Shown here: piece by piece, positions 10,278-21,572 of the stretch
How the letters are laid out: every line of letters begins with the position of its first letter
Numbering within the stretch: the stretch's first letter is position 1
NCBI GenBank assembly: GCA_000467715.1
Contig: AJFK01000057.1
Coordinates: 1-64,000 of the forward strand
Direction of reading: 5' to 3'
DNA: 64,000 nucleotides
From: Hysterium pulicare CBS 123377
Taxonomy: Eukaryota > Ascomycota > Dothideomycetes > Hysteriales > Hysteriaceae
The notes under the pieces: generated by a model
Told to the model about the DNA's origin: nothing
What the model saw: only the letters and a program-made list of their open reading frames with translations
Database searches by the model: none
Translations under genes and position numbers: made by a program

Positions 10278-10867
10278 AGAGTCGTTGGAATGTAACGATG
10301 TTATGACGGTTGGATTCGGCGTCCCTTTTCCTGCATAGTCAATTGAAAAGAGTCTACTAACGATATTTTCTGCGTCTACCACTAGTTCCATTTTCCGGAG
10401 TTAACGGTTTCTAAGATAAAATGCTTCGCAAAATTGACGCAAGGTTTCTTTGAAATTCTTGAAACTGCTCCATATAGTCTCTGCGTTGTTAAGTCTGTCT
10501 CCAAAAGCAAATTAAGTCACGATTCTTGGTAATAGAAGATAAGTTATCATAATGCACAGGGCCTAGTAACAAGAATAACATTATAACTGAATTTAGAAAA
10601 TATAATTATATAACAAATTCTATATAAATATATATTATATAATTATTTTCTATAAACTTAGTTATAATGTTATACTTGCTACTTGGCCCTGCGCGCTATG
10701 GTACAGCATAGCTCATGTGATTCTCTGTGAATTGAAAATAGCAAGTTATAGCTATAGTTAATTACAAACATCATAAACAGTAACTAATGCATAGTAGCGA
10801 GCCGAACCAAGGTGCTTCTGCTCAATTTCATCAGTTAAGTGTCTTACGCTCTGGAATTCATTATCGT
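10278..10867. other. gene-free stretch containing a hairpin repeat
   Basis: Apart from the inverted repeat listed separately at 10554-10694, nothing is recognised between the convergent membrane-protein and C2H2 genes. Confidence 0.45.
10554..10694. repeat. 141-base hairpin, MITE-like inverted repeat
   Basis: Two arms of roughly 60 bases are imperfect reverse complements. The left starts GCACAGGGCCTAGTAACAAG; the right ends CTTGCTACTTGGCCCTGCGC. The arms share the core ATAACATTATAACT and an AT-rich interior; the centre is TA-rich. By eye they are about 80-85% identical. There is no ORF. This is the form of a short non-autonomous DNA transposon (MITE). A target duplication is not clear at either edge, so the element family is open. 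Confidence 0.6.
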
Positions 10868-13120
10868 TCAATCCGTCCTCTGATGACCCAAGTTGATTTC
10901 CGATTCCACGTCGGAGGACCTGCGCATCCTGGTTTTGACCCAGCATCGGCAACTATCGTTGTGTTTATAACTAATAAAGCCTATCGGTAAGGTGCCTACT
11001 GCAATTATATACGCTCCGACGGTAAACCCTCCTGATACATCTTCGTGGGCGATTGACCACCAAAGCGAGATCGACAGACTTGTAGACATGACAAGGAAAA
11101 TACACGCCATAATTCTATGGCATGTGGGACGCTTGACAACCCACTGAACCAATGACATCAAAGGGTTGGATTGTCCAGTCTTTTGACTAACGAGCAATTC
11201 TGGATCAGATGCCGACGAAGGCGGTTTTGGGACACTCGATGAGGGCACCGGAGCGGCTAAAGCTGGCCTTCTGAGTAGATTCTCCAAGCCTGGTATCACA
11301 TCAATTGCTGAAGATCGCTGCAACTCGGAAATGAAAGGCTGAAGGATGGGATCTTTAGAATGGCCTGCGTAGTTTGGATTTGGTATAAAATCCCACCCCT
11401 TCGATATTGATTCTTCAGGCTCCGTCGTGACGGGGTCTTCAAACTTGAGACCATCCTCTGCGTCGGCTGCATGCTCGCTTTTGTTCTCGTCAGCACTTGA
11501 AGAGGCCACCATTGAATCCATTCCCTCTGCTACCATGTCAGGCATGTCCTCGAGCCACGGAAAAGCGTAATTAGCAATCTGAATAAGATGCAAGCTAACA
11601 TGGGACAGGATTTGCTGATTTTGATTCTCGGGATCGTCCGGAGGTGGTTGCATGCCGCATAGGGGACAATCTTGAAATAACACGCGCTTTCGACGTTTTG
11701 ATGTACTAGTTAGCCGCTGCAGTTGTGTAGTTGTAAACTGGTGCCCTTGGTGCTGCAACCGCAGATGCTGCTGGAAAGAGTCTTCGGAGTTGAATGTGTT
11801 CGAATCCAATCCACAATGCCATTCCACTTCATGTTCCCATAGGTGCGTTGTCCAACTTTGACGGTTGCCGAATAATACATCATGATTTCGACAGTTCTCA
11901 AAGAAGCAGCAAAATGGCTCTAAGTCATTGAGTATATGACGCCTGTCACTCAGATTAGAACAGCCACCAATTAGTAATATACTGATGCAAGTATACCTCC
12001 ATTTTGATACAACAGTCTCAGAACTTGGTAATATCAAACAACAGTACGGGCACAAGTACTCGAGAGAACCTGGTGGTATCTTGGGATGCGGTAATTCCGC
12101 TTCAACTTTTGCCCGCTGACCCTCACTGTAGATTGTGAATTGAGCAGTAGAACGACTTATGCCGGCAAATCTAGATTCAGTGAATGCGGTAGCTGTTGTC
12201 GCTGAAGAAGGAGGATGTATACGGGGTGAAGCCACGTGGGCTGGTTGTTGTTTGGATCTATCGGTAAGAGACTGGACAACCTGCGAAGATTGTGTGCGAA
12301 AATTCCCTTGTAGGGAATGTGAATCCGGATCGTGGGTAGAATCATCTCCTGGATTGATTCCAATCTTATGATGGATTTGTAGCTTTCTTTGATGGCGCTG
12401 GATATACAAAAATCGTCTCCGGCGGAATGCATTTACTCTTGCGAGGCGTTTCAGCAGCTCTGGACTTGCTTGCGGAAACTTATGACATAGTAGACTGTAC
12501 GTGAAATCTTCGAAAGCGGCGACAATATCAATGCCGTTCTCGTACTCCGTGTACGCTGCCGCTCTAGCACTTGACCTGATCGTAGATGGGTTTCTAATGG
12601 CGAGCGAGATCCGGAACAACCTCGTGAGCGCCGAATCTGTTGACGCACATGTGGACGCATGTGCTGATGGCGAAATTGATATCACTGCTGTATACGAAGA
12701 GACTGTAGATGCTTCCTCGTCATGGTCATCATTCTCGTCGGATGCGTTGGAAGTAGAGATATTTGGACCATGAATGAGAGAATCCAGATCTTCAAAGTAT
12801 CGTTAGCAACCACCTCCTCCGACCGCAAGAGCCTCCGAATGCATACCTCTTCGCAGACTGGATCGAAAAGTTCCAAGAACACTAAGTATGAGCTTTTTCA
12901 CGGATGGAGATTCGCGCAGTCGATAGTCGAGGCTTGCGTGTCCTGCTGCAAACACGCCCATATTCCCTGCCCAGATCGTGAAACGTGCCAACGAAGTTTC
13001 TATCTTATCCGAAATTCTAGTGCGTTCCTCTGCATCGTCCACTTTTTCGAGGAGAGAGCTATAGGAGTCAAAAGTAGCTCTGCACTTGGCAGCTTCTGCT
13101 TCTATAGTGGTATCTTCCAT
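10868..13120 (-). CDS. Fungal C2H2-type zinc-finger protein with C-terminal membrane helices
   Basis: Exons 13120-12847, 12789-11997 and 11942-10868 give 713 residues. The N terminus (MEDTTIEAEAAKCRATFDSY) opens a helical region of ~180 residues that includes FTIWAGNMGVFAAGHASLDYRL and ends near LLKRLARVNAFRRRRFLY. This layout recurs in fungal C2H2 proteins often annotated beside STAND/NACHT proteins. The middle has degenerate C2H2 units: YLCPYCC, KWRRHILNDLEPFCCFFENC, SWTTHLWEHEVEWHC, FQQHLRLQH, DCPLCG and HVSLHLIQIANYAFPW. The intron 11943-11996 is 54 bases and in frame, so an unspliced reading hides it; its GTATAC, TACTAAT and GACAG signals and the restored KWRRH finger argue for removal. 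Near the C terminus are two hydrophobic helices (IMACIFLVMSTSLSISLWW and VGAYIIAVGTLPIGFISY), unusual for a zinc-finger protein. Role unknown; an immune-like or membrane-signalling role is only inference. Confidence 0.75.
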
Positions 13121-14025
13121 TGTTACTAATATTCTCTTCTGGCGAACGCAAGCGACAGTTTTGCACACAATAAGGATGCGTTATAGCACACTGCCTGAGA
13201 ACGTAAGTGAAACTGGATTGTTCAACATTAGCAGCCTGGGCTGCGCATTAACCTTGTGACGCCTCTTCTTGCTGTCCGCGTATACCGTTTGAGCTGCGTA
13301 ATGTAATTCTAGAGGAATATGTAGCCGTTAGAGACAGTCGAAATTATCATCTGCAAAGTCATTGGTTATTGAGTGTGCAGTAAAAGCTTTCTAAAGGTTC
13401 TATAGTTGTCCATGAAACGAAGTCGTTAAGGAGGCTGAGTCCGCCATAGCGGGGTGAGGCTGTGGGCCAGGAGGCGCTGATTACACAGCCACAGTTCACA
13501 GAAAGAGGTCTGTTGCGGAAGCTGCTTGTAAACTTATACCTTGGGCATACTCGTAATAATAATAGGATATCTTCTGTATATCTTCTAGCTTTAACATGGG
13601 ATATTACAGAAGCAGTAATCTATAGCTCTAGTGTCTGTCTAGGCCTAGCATCGGAGCTAAGACAGGTCTACCTAGATTATTCAGGCTCTGCTAAGGCCAT
13701 GAAAGCTATTGGCCCTCATTAAGCAAATCCTAAAGGTATTAGGTATACAAAGCCTGTGCACGTATTGTAGTGCTTTGATACTCCTTCACTCCCCTTCTTA
13801 GAAGTCTGCTTCCTGAAACACTTCCTAGACATTCAGAACGGCAGTCAATTCTCCGTCAATTCCCAGCTTGACGTATTGTAGCTTCTGCTCATCACTGAAT
13901 CGTGGAGAATGATATTACTTCATCCATTACCACTCAAGGAAGATGGCAGGAACAGAGTCCAGGAAGTAGCGCTCGTGTAATCTGAATTCACTACGGAGCT
14001 CCTTATGCCGAGTCGTATACTAACC
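13121..14025. other. gene-free stretch, partly TA-rich
   Basis: An 86-codon plus ORF at 13462-13722 (ending SGSAKAMKAIGPH) lies in a TA-rich, low-CpA stretch that could be an old mutated repeat. It has no recognisable domain and is not called. Confidence 0.35.
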
Positions 14026-15860
14026 TCACTTGAAGAACGCCTTCTCGACTCTTCTGATATCTTCCTCCACCTCATCCAATCTTCTTCTTCCCTGCTGCAC
14101 TTCAATCACACTGGACGTTCTCGGCGAGGCAAACTCAGCGTCATCGTCAATATCTGGTATCTCCTTTATCACCACACTCTGCAGGTGGGCATCGTCGATG
14201 TCGGTCATCGCAGCGACAGCAGTTCCATCCATCTTCAGTTCTTCATCCACGACGTCTGTCATTTCCATCGCCGTTCTTTTCTCCGCCTTTGCTTTGTCTT
14301 CCCTCTCCTTCCTCTCCTTTCTCCACCTCGGTCCACATCTCATCAGAGCGACAACGCATGGAGAGAACATAAGCCAAATGAGCGCAAATAAAGTATACGT
14401 CCATCCTTTACCCAGCTTGTTGAGCAGAGGCAGTACCGTAGCCGAGGCACCAGCACCAAGAAGACCGCGCACGAGATTTGCAGCAGCGGTGGCAGTTGCG
14501 GGTCGACCGGGCCATGTGTCTACCATCAGGATGTTCATACATTGGTTCGCGGCATTGATGGAGTATCCGAAGAAGAAGATAAGGACGAGTGGAACAGCCA
14601 CCGGGGCTCTATATTCCAGTGCCCAGCCGTATGCGATGACGGCTGCGGAGCCCATGTAGAGAGCGGGAAGCGCAATTTGCAGACGTGCTTTCTCGATGGG
14701 GAAGTTGGTCAAATCTTGCTGTCGATTTCGGTGGACGGGGAAGCCATTGAGTCGCGCATGACGTCTGTAGTTCCAGTCAACTGTTTTACCAGTTGTGAAA
14801 GCTGAGATCAGGGTTCCACATGCCATAGGTAAGAATACGAAGCCAAGTTGGAGGTCGGTGAAGTTGTAGAGTTCCTTGTATTGAGAGGGCACGCCAGCAG
14901 CTATGGCGAAGTAGCACGTCAAGATTAAGCCGGTTGAGAAGAGAATAAGTCTTGCTTCTTTGTCGGCGAGCATCATCAAGGTAGCGAAAGGATTGGGAAA
15001 GCCCAGGCGATAGTTCTCCTTGACGTACGCTTGTTGCACGGGATCTATGGGTATTCCAGCCTTTTCGCGACGCTTGAATCGAATGCGATCCGTAATGGAC
15101 TGTTGCCATTTGGGTGGAGGCACTGTCCCATCTCCAACGACTTTTCGGCAAGTCTCAGGGAAGAAAAAGAGTTGTGGGATGAAGTAGACTATCGCGAAGA
15201 TAGTAAGAAACCAGAAAACTGCTCTCCAACCAAGGTATTCGGATAGAACGCCTCCCAATATGGGAGCTAAGGATGGTCCAAGAACCGAACTGATTGAAGC
15301 GTATGCAATGTATGTACCTCTCTCGGAAGAAGTGACGATGTCCCCAACGCATCCGTTAGACAGTGCAATGGTACCACTACTTCCTGCGGCTTGTAGAGGT
15401 CGAAGGATCATGAGCGCAACATAACTTTTCTGTGTCGCGAGGCCAATATTGGCTAGGATGTAGATGGTGAAGCAGATCATATACGCAGGCCTCCTCCCAG
15501 CACCATCTGCAAACCCAGCAACCAGGGTGGGTGCCAGTCCTTGAACGATCTGCGAACTGTCAGGGTTTGTGAGCGTGGAGATGGGGTGTAGATGCTTACC
15601 ATGTATGAGGTGATGGTCAAATTGATAAGGGAGTTGGTAACTTTGAGGTCGCCGGCAATCGAGTTCAATGCAGGGAGATAGATTTGAGCAGACATGGGCG
15701 AGAAGAAAGCACCCAGAGATGCAGTAAGGATGATGGCTTTCTTCTGACCGGGAGTGAAGATCGAATACGCTGGGCTAGTTGCTTGTGGTTGCGAACTCGT
15801 AGGCTCTTCCGGAGAATTGGTCGCTGGATCATGCTGATCATTCTGATTTGTAGTAGACAT
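14026..15860 (-). CDS. MFS drug:H+ antiporter, DHA1 (12-TM) type
   Basis: Exons 15860-15600 and 15549-14026 (intron 15550-15599, GTAAGC...TTCGCAG) encode 594 residues. The joined frame reads TITSYMIVQGLAPTLVAGFADGAGRRPAY, the TM2 to loop 2-3 signature of the DHA1 family (G-x-x-D-x-x-GRRP). The N-terminal tail of ~50 residues is polar (Ser/Thr/Gln/Pro). TM1 holds ASLGAFFSPMSAQIYLPAL, and TM4-5 hold LRPLQAAGSSGTIALSNG and GPSLAPILGG (antiporter motif C-like). A long central loop (FKRREKAGIPIDPVQQ) separates the two six-helix halves. A ~110-residue acidic C-terminal tail is cytosolic. Closest in style to yeast Qdr/Aqr1/Dtr1 pumps exporting weak acids, polyamines or drugs. Plasma-membrane location is inferred; substrate unknown. 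Confidence 0.87.
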
Positions 15861-16761
15861 GGTGAAGTTTGGTAAAGACTGGGAATAGATGAGGTTGTGC
15901 GTGCGTCTGATGCAGTGCAACCTCTTGAGATAGATTAAAGACATGTCGGGAGTGGAACTTAGGTACCTATTTGAACCACGTCCCGAGACCTCAACAGCAG
16001 AGCCTCCGAGATGGAGATATCGCGAGTGCTTAATTCCAGCCCAGATTGAGTGGTCGGTTCGGCTCGAGAATGCCGTTCACACCTTGTCCATAAAAGGCTA
16101 ACGAAGAAGAACATGGAGATGATCTACAAATGGCCGAGAGAGATGTACCTACATGTAGGGTGTGTCGTGTTGCGTCCCTGTCTATAGTTGAGATGTTAGG
16201 TTGGAGCTACCCTGGTGGGAAGCTGGGCAAGCCATGCCGAAGTTCCGGCATGTAGAGCGAGATCCAAGCATCTGGGGAACCCTGTTCGGCGTCTTTGCTT
16301 CGAGGAAACGTTGAATGCTCATCGTAGGACGCCTTCGATTGGCTTTTCGCGGGAGAGATGTGCCGCGAGGTCATCTAAAGGCTCTGCCCTCTCCATGGGT
16401 GCGCTTCCAGGTCTCCGTGGCCGTTAGGGACGTTCACCTGTTCTATTGCGCTGAGGCCGAGAGCAATCAATCTCATCATCACCGTCAGGGTGAGTGTTGG
16501 AAGAAGAGGCGAATATCAGACCAAGCGGTGTGCCGTATGCCGTATGCCGTATGCCGTGGTGCCGTTCTTCCCGACGATATGCGAAAGCAGGGGCGCTAGT
16601 AGATGGTCACCACCATTCCGGGACTCGAGTAGGACAGCTGCTGCCAAACCTGGAACACGCGACCCGACAAGCAAGCTTTCCATGGGTCTCGTCCATAACC
16701 CCCACTTGGCCTGGAAAGTTCCCCACGAAATCTCAATCACGCAATTGAAGCCAACGTCAGC
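15861..16761. other. gene-free divergent promoter stretch
   Basis: Between the divergent MFS and sulfite oxidase genes. Overlapping short ORFs at 16215-16800 are in conflicting frames and have no features. The only structure seen is a short 7-base tandem repeat at 16532-16557. Confidence 0.4.
16532..16557. repeat. 7-base microrepeat, 3.7 copies
   Basis: The unit GCCGTAT is repeated three full times followed by a partial copy. No gene is affected. Confidence 0.8.
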
Positions 16762-18211
16762 ATGGTCGCCTGCAAAGTGAGGCCGCACTCTCCTATACAA
16801 CATACTCTTTCCGGTTAAACGTAAACAAACCCGCTAATCCTTGGCCCTATAGCTCGAGTATTCCGTTGAGGAGCCGCTGAACCGAGAGCCGCCGCTGGAA
16901 AAGCTGGTTTCGAGGTGAGAGATGGACATCCTGCATATGGCGTCATCGTACCTCAATAGGTATCCTTCTCGAAGAGCAAAAGACTGATATGTGAATAGTT
17001 TCATTACTGAAGAAGGGGGATATGATCGCAACCACGGGTACCATCTCTTCACCCTTCATCCGACAACGTGTGGCCAGTCGATCCTTTCTGAACTTCTCAT
17101 AGTCCAATTCCCCATCTCGATGCCAAAACCCATAGAGTGGACATATATGGAAGCGTACATAACACGCTCTCCCTATCTGTCTCTGACCTTCAAGAGCTAC
17201 CTCAACACACCGTCATATGCGCACTACAATGTGCCGGCAACAGACGCCACACCATGCGGACCAAGCTCAAGGAAGTCAGCGGAATCGACTGGTTCGATGG
17301 TGCCGTCATGAACTGTAAATGGCGCGGGCCACTTCTCCGTGATGTCCTTCTCAAAGCGGGAATTGACCTGCCTAAAGAGAGTTGGAAGAATGCACATGTC
17401 GCTTTCGCATGCTATCAGACACCTTGCCAAGATGATGAATGGTATGGTGCCAGCATCGAGTTGGAGCGAGCAATGAGGGAAGATGCCGAGGTGATTCTGG
17501 CGTTGGAGGTGAGAGAATTCAAAAGCTGTGCCCTCTACTCCACCTCCCCATTTCGTTTCTTTTCCGGGGTCTCATAATACAGAGATAGCCCAATAACCTT
17601 ACCAGATGAACGATGCCCCCCTGAAACCGAACCATGGCTACCCCGTCCGCGTCGTAACCCCTGGCATTGCAGGCGCCCGCTCTGTAAAATGGCTTGACCG
17701 TATCACAGTCCAATTGGCCGAATCCTCAAACTTCTACCAACAACACGACTACAAGATTCTGCCTCCCGAGGCCGATAGCAAGGAAAAAGCAAAGGATTGG
17801 TGGTCCCGCGTCCCGGCCATCCAAAACATGCCGGTCAACTCGGTGATTGGCATCCCAGCGAGCGATAGTAAGGTCATGAGAGACGAGAATGGTAGAGTAG
17901 GTGTAAAGGGGTATGCACTTCCTAGTGGAGAGGGTGGCCCTGTTCTGAAGGTTGAGGTGTCGGCGGATGATGGGAAGACGTGGATGGATGCGGAATTGAA
18001 CCATGCGGAACAGACGGACGAAGGAGTGAGCTTGAAGTGGGCCTGGTGTTTGTGGCAGGCAAAGGTCAAGATGGAGAAGGGGAAGGACCAGAAGATAGTG
18101 AGTCGTGCGACTGATAAGTCTGGTAATGAGCAAAAGGGATGCCCGGAGTGGAACTTGAGAGGTGTGGCGTATAATGGATATGGAGAGCTCACGGGTCTGG
18201 AGATTGAGTGA
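16762..18211 (+). CDS. Sulfite oxidase-type molybdenum-cofactor enzyme
   Basis: Five exons, 16762-16776, 16853-16914, 16999-17037, 17103-17508 and 17606-18211, give 375 residues. The joined N terminus reads EYSVEEPLNREPPL, then SFITEEGGYDRNHGPIPHLD, the family's opening. CALQCAGNRRHTM contains the invariant molybdenum-ligand cysteine (C82), and GIDWFDGAVMNCKWRGPLL forms the cofactor pocket. The PNHGYPVRVVTPGIAGARSVKWLD block and an Ig-like dimerisation domain (VEVSADDGKTW...WNLRGVAYNGYG) finish the protein. There is no cytochrome b5 domain, as in plant and many fungal forms, and no clear C-terminal SKL signal. It oxidises sulfite to sulfate, in sulfur amino-acid catabolism or detoxification. 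The first exon is only five codons and rests on an inferred 76-base intron; the other junctions are strongly supported by the family sequence. Confidence 0.9.
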
Positions 18212-18826
18212 GAAAAGGTTGGTACACTTTGGAAGCTGGATGAATGAACGACAATAGAAATTGGATAGTTTTGGGAGCGATGACTTGAGGCGTTACGAGG
18301 GTCATGAGAAACGTTTAGTTGTATACGTTAATCTTCACTCATTACGTAGTATAATATAATTAATGCTGCATTCTTAACCTTACAGGAATACCTAGGTATA
18401 TCACGCGGGGTGTTATAATTTGACGTTTTCGGAGGTTGGGTCTGCGCCTACAACTTCTTTCCCACCAGCCTACAAAGCCGATTTAGACTCTGTACAAGGC
18501 TGAAAAGCAAGTTGCCATCCTTGAGGCTAGTCGGAAAGTATCATCTGGAGAATGTACTTTCTAGGCTTGCATAGCCAAGAGGGTTCGTAGTTACTATGTA
18601 TAATGACACCCGCCGTGTATCAAGGTTTGAGTCTGGGCCACCCGGACGCAGACACGTTTCTTTGACGGCAAGAAGTAACACTCCAGCAAAAATTCGCACC
18701 CCATACCCGCTGACATTGTTCCTCTATAAAGACCAACCCAAAACGCCAATCAATGCACACCAATTCTTCGTTCCTGACTGAAACATCCATACACACCATT
18801 TCCCTGGCAACTCCTCAGCCCTTCCT
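18212..18826. other. gene-free stretch between convergent genes
   Basis: 3' flanks of sulfite oxidase and UBC7. No supported ORF, RNA or repeat. Confidence 0.45.
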
Positions 18827-19460
18827 TCACAGCCCTAACCCCTTCCTAACGTGCTGCCTAACAATCTTCTCATACTCCTGTCTCCTCTCCCTCCACATCC
18901 TCGCCGCATCCACATTCGCCGGACTCTCATCATTCGGCTCGGCAATCATGCTCATCACGCTAATCAATATCTTCTCCACGCTTTGGATCGGCGACCAGCG
19001 CTCCGAGGCTTGTTCATAGTGGTGCGGATCGTCGCCGGGCGGGTGTAGGATTGAGATGCAGACTGTGCCGTTGGGGTAGACTGTTTAGATGGCATGATTA
19101 GCGAAGGTCTTTCATTTTCTGTTCACTCAATGAAGATATCAAGTACACCGCCATTCCTCTTCGCATCCTCCTCTTCTCCTTCCATACCTTCTCTTGCACA
19201 AGACAATTTTACTCACCATTCGGATGCCACATTTCACAAGTGAATTTCATCGTCGGCGGCGCCAATGGATAATCCTTAGGAAACTTCAACTCCGCCGGAA
19301 AGATACCGCCTTCGAATGGTGTCCCCTCCGGCCCTTGTATCAAAGCTTCCCAAAGGAACATGTCATCTTCGTTTACGGGACCGGCGGCTATGCCTTCGGG
19401 TGGGTCGGAGGCTAGGCCTCTGTATTCTTTGAAGAGGCGTTTGCTGGCAGAGGATGTCAT
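18827..19460 (-). CDS. UBC7: Ubiquitin-conjugating enzyme E2, Ubc7/UBE2G2 type
   Basis: Exons 19460-19217 and 19080-18827 (intron 19081-19216, GTGAGT...AAACAG) encode 165 residues, the same length as yeast Ubc7. The fold is complete: N-terminal helix [26 protein letters not shown], then [16 protein letters not shown] with catalytic Cys89, in the same position as in Ubc7. The acidic-loop insertion [12 protein letters not shown] that marks Ubc7/UBE2G2/Cdc34 follows, then [13 protein letters not shown] and the C-terminal helices. It transfers ubiquitin to ERAD substrates with Hrd1/Doa10-type E3 ligases at the ER and needs a Cue1-type partner. The intron falls right after the HPN motif. Confidence 0.95.
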
Positions 19461-19913
19461 TGTTGGTGGGGGGCTGCGGTATGGTGGGTTGGGAAGAGGA
19501 GGGCTAAGTCGGTTATTGAGGTTGGTGAAGTTTGTATATGCGGTTCGAGTCCGAGGTGAGAAGAAAGTGGGTTTGCAAATGCTTTGGTTTGTTTGCGTGG
19601 AAGAAGTATATGCGGAGGACAGCGATGACGGTAGCTGAAAGGTAACCTTCAAACGAGCCGAGGCAAACTCGCATGTGATCGGTTAAAACTTCTATTCGTA
19701 TCGAAGAATATCTCCTGCGTCTAAGTAAGTAGAGCCCGATTCCTATCATGGGAGACGCGAGAAGTTTCTATATCAATCACAACCGTGAATGCTATTGATT
19801 TCATGAGAGATGTTGGAGATCAAGATCGCGGCAAGACGAGCATAATAGTCTTCCAAGATGCAACCCATATCTTATACATGCGATATTACAATAGTGTTAC
19901 AATGGAATTCGTT
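19461..19913. other. gene-free stretch
   Basis: Upstream of UBC7 and downstream of the scramblase gene. A GGTTCGAGTCC sequence near 19540 resembles a tRNA B-box, but no tRNA fold accompanies it. Confidence 0.45.
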
Positions 19914-21572
19914 TCAGAACCAGTCATCAAAATCAAAACCACCTCCTCCATCACCTCCTCCACTTCCACCAGATGATCCAGCTCCACCATCTCCTCCCCC
20001 TTGGCCAGGTTTGTTATTACCCCAGAAGTCCTCACCCCAGACGTCTTCTCCTTGATTCGACTGACCAGGCTGCCCTTGCCCAGGGCTTTGCTGAGATTCA
20101 TAAGGATCGACAGCTTGCGGTGAAGCATCGTCCTGTTGCTGGGCTTGTTGTCTTCCCCTTTGCATTGCCTCATATCCAGCCATCGTGCCAGCGCCAGCCA
20201 CGGCACCTTCGCCCGCCCCCAGACCACCACGCGCTACATTCCCAACAGCGCCAGCGCCACTTTCGGCTGCCCCGACAGAACCAGCTTCTGCAGCTCCAAC
20301 AGCGCCGGCTTCCGCTGCGCCTGCTTCTCCTGCAGCGCCTCCCCAGGGAAACCAAATGGGCATGAATCCCATGCCGCCAGATCCACTATGACGACTGAAA
20401 TAGTCAAAGTCTATGCTTACTGCTGTCGCAAGCATGACTGCGCGCTGATCTAGAGTCATTCCTGGGTAGCCTTCGGTCAGGGTATGTTTTGCTTGCTCGC
20501 CCGTCTTAGAGATATGATGAGACGGTTCGGCTGATATACCAGCGGCGTCCATTCGAAGTGCATAGACTCCAGTATCCGTGAAGATCTCTCGAGCGAAGCC
20601 AGCGAAGTTCCGGTTGACAGATCCAATGAGTTGTCCATCTTCCGACGTTAAGCTGAAATCCCAAGATAGAAATGGTTCGTCAACACGGGCGAATTGCATA
20701 AGACCCACTTCTCTTGAATCGCCTTCTGCTACTTGTAGAGCTGTAGAGTTAGATAATGGTACGTCCCCAAAGGTGATTTGAGGGGTTTGCTGGTCAGAAT
20801 CGCGAGCAAGAAAGAGGTTGTACTTCCGCCGTAGTGGAGCCCACTGCTGCTCTGCTGCACCAATTATGCGCATTTTGGAAAGTGGAACTGAAGAAGTCTG
20901 GGCTGATGTTTGGTTCACGATTGACCCTGCGCTTGTCCCTTGTAGAGCCCCGGATGAGGAGTATGCTCCGGAACTGCCTCCTAGAGCATCATAGATGCGT
21001 ATTTTGGATGATATCCAACTGAAAGGCCTATGGAATTTTAGAACCTCCTTCTCATTCCTATCAAACACATGAGTCGTAAAGCTCCTATGTGTTCTGAATG
21101 TTTGCCGCGCAATAGCATTCCCTATTCCATGCTCTTGTTCTGCTAGATATCCAATATGATTGCCATGAGGGTCCATTATAACATATCTATTCGCCTGCTC
21201 AAAGCCCATCAGCACATTCATCATCTCCAGCTGTCTCTGTACAATGATAGCCGAATTGTCCAGTAAGGACATGGCGGGATGGTTCTCTTTGAGCACTCCA
21301 TTCGGATCTTCGGGAATATGGACGGGTGTGAGGAGGTTGTTATTGGCATCGGAGGTCTGGCTTAACGCATTGGAAACCGCTTCGACTTTGGAAGGCTCCT
21401 TAGGAGACTCTTTCGGTTTGGCGGGGGAGTTTTGGTGACGGTGAGAGGTCTTTGATGGAGGAGGAGGTAGTTTACGAAGTGTCCCGCGTGGCCCTATGGA
21501 ACTACTTCTTGTTGAGAGGGTTCGAATATGGTGCCGTGGCAACCTTAGCGACCACCTCGCTGCTAAGAACAT
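19914..21572 (-). CDS. AIM25: Phospholipid scramblase family protein (Aim25-like)
   Basis: A single-exon ORF of 552 residues. The start (MFLAARWSLRLPRHHIRTLSTRSS) is Arg/Ser-rich without acids, a typical mitochondrial presequence. The scramblase beta-barrel core begins near residue 95 with LLDNSAIIVQRQLEMMNVLMGFEQANRYVI, followed by FDRNEKEVLKFHRPF and YNLFLARDSD. It ends with GSVNRNFAGFAREIFTDTGVYALRMD and LDQRAVMLATAVSIDFDYFSRHSG, the conserved C-terminal barrel and buried helix. Yeast Aim25 is the homolog; the family moves phospholipids between leaflets in a Ca-dependent way in animals. The last ~150 residues are unusual: an Ala/Gly/Glu-rich run (AGEAGAAEAGAVGAAEAG) then Gln- and Gly-rich tracts ending GGGFDFDDWF. 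Confidence 0.88.
   Translation of the reverse strand: MFLAARWSLRLPRHHIRTLSTRSSSIGPRGTLRKLPPPPSKTSHRHQNSPAKPKESPKEPSKVEAVSNALSQTSDANNNLLTPVHIPEDPNGVLKENHPAMSLLDNSAIIVQRQLEMMNVLMGFEQANRYVIMDPHGNHIGYLAEQEHGIGNAIARQTFRTHRSFTTHVFDRNEKEVLKFHRPFSWISSKIRIYDALGGSSGAYSSSGALQGTSAGSIVNQTSAQTSSVPLSKMRIIGAAEQQWAPLRRKYNLFLARDSDQQTPQITFGDVPLSNSTALQVAEGDSREVGLMQFARVDEPFLSWDFSLTSEDGQLIGSVNRNFAGFAREIFTDTGVYALRMDAAGISAEPSHHISKTGEQAKHTLTEGYPGMTLDQRAVMLATAVSIDFDYFSRHSGSGGMGFMPIWFPWGGAAGEAGAAEAGAVGAAEAGSVGAAESGAGAVGNVARGGLGAGEGAVAGAGTMAGYEAMQRGRQQAQQQDDASPQAVDPYESQQSPGQGQPGQSNQGEDVWGEDFWGNNKPGQGGGDGGAGSSGGSGGGDGGGGFDFDDWF

Noticed and set aside
13462-13722. 86-codon ORF in TA-rich sequence
   Set aside because: Could be a mutated repeat but has no recognisable transposon domain.
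16215-16800. Several overlapping ORFs upstream of the sulfite oxidase gene
   Set aside because: They conflict in frame and have low-complexity composition; the stretch reads as promoter and leader.
19529-19560. GGTTCGAGTCC resembles the B-box of a tRNA
   Set aside because: No A-box, acceptor stem or cloverleaf can be formed around it; it lies in the upstream region of UBC7.
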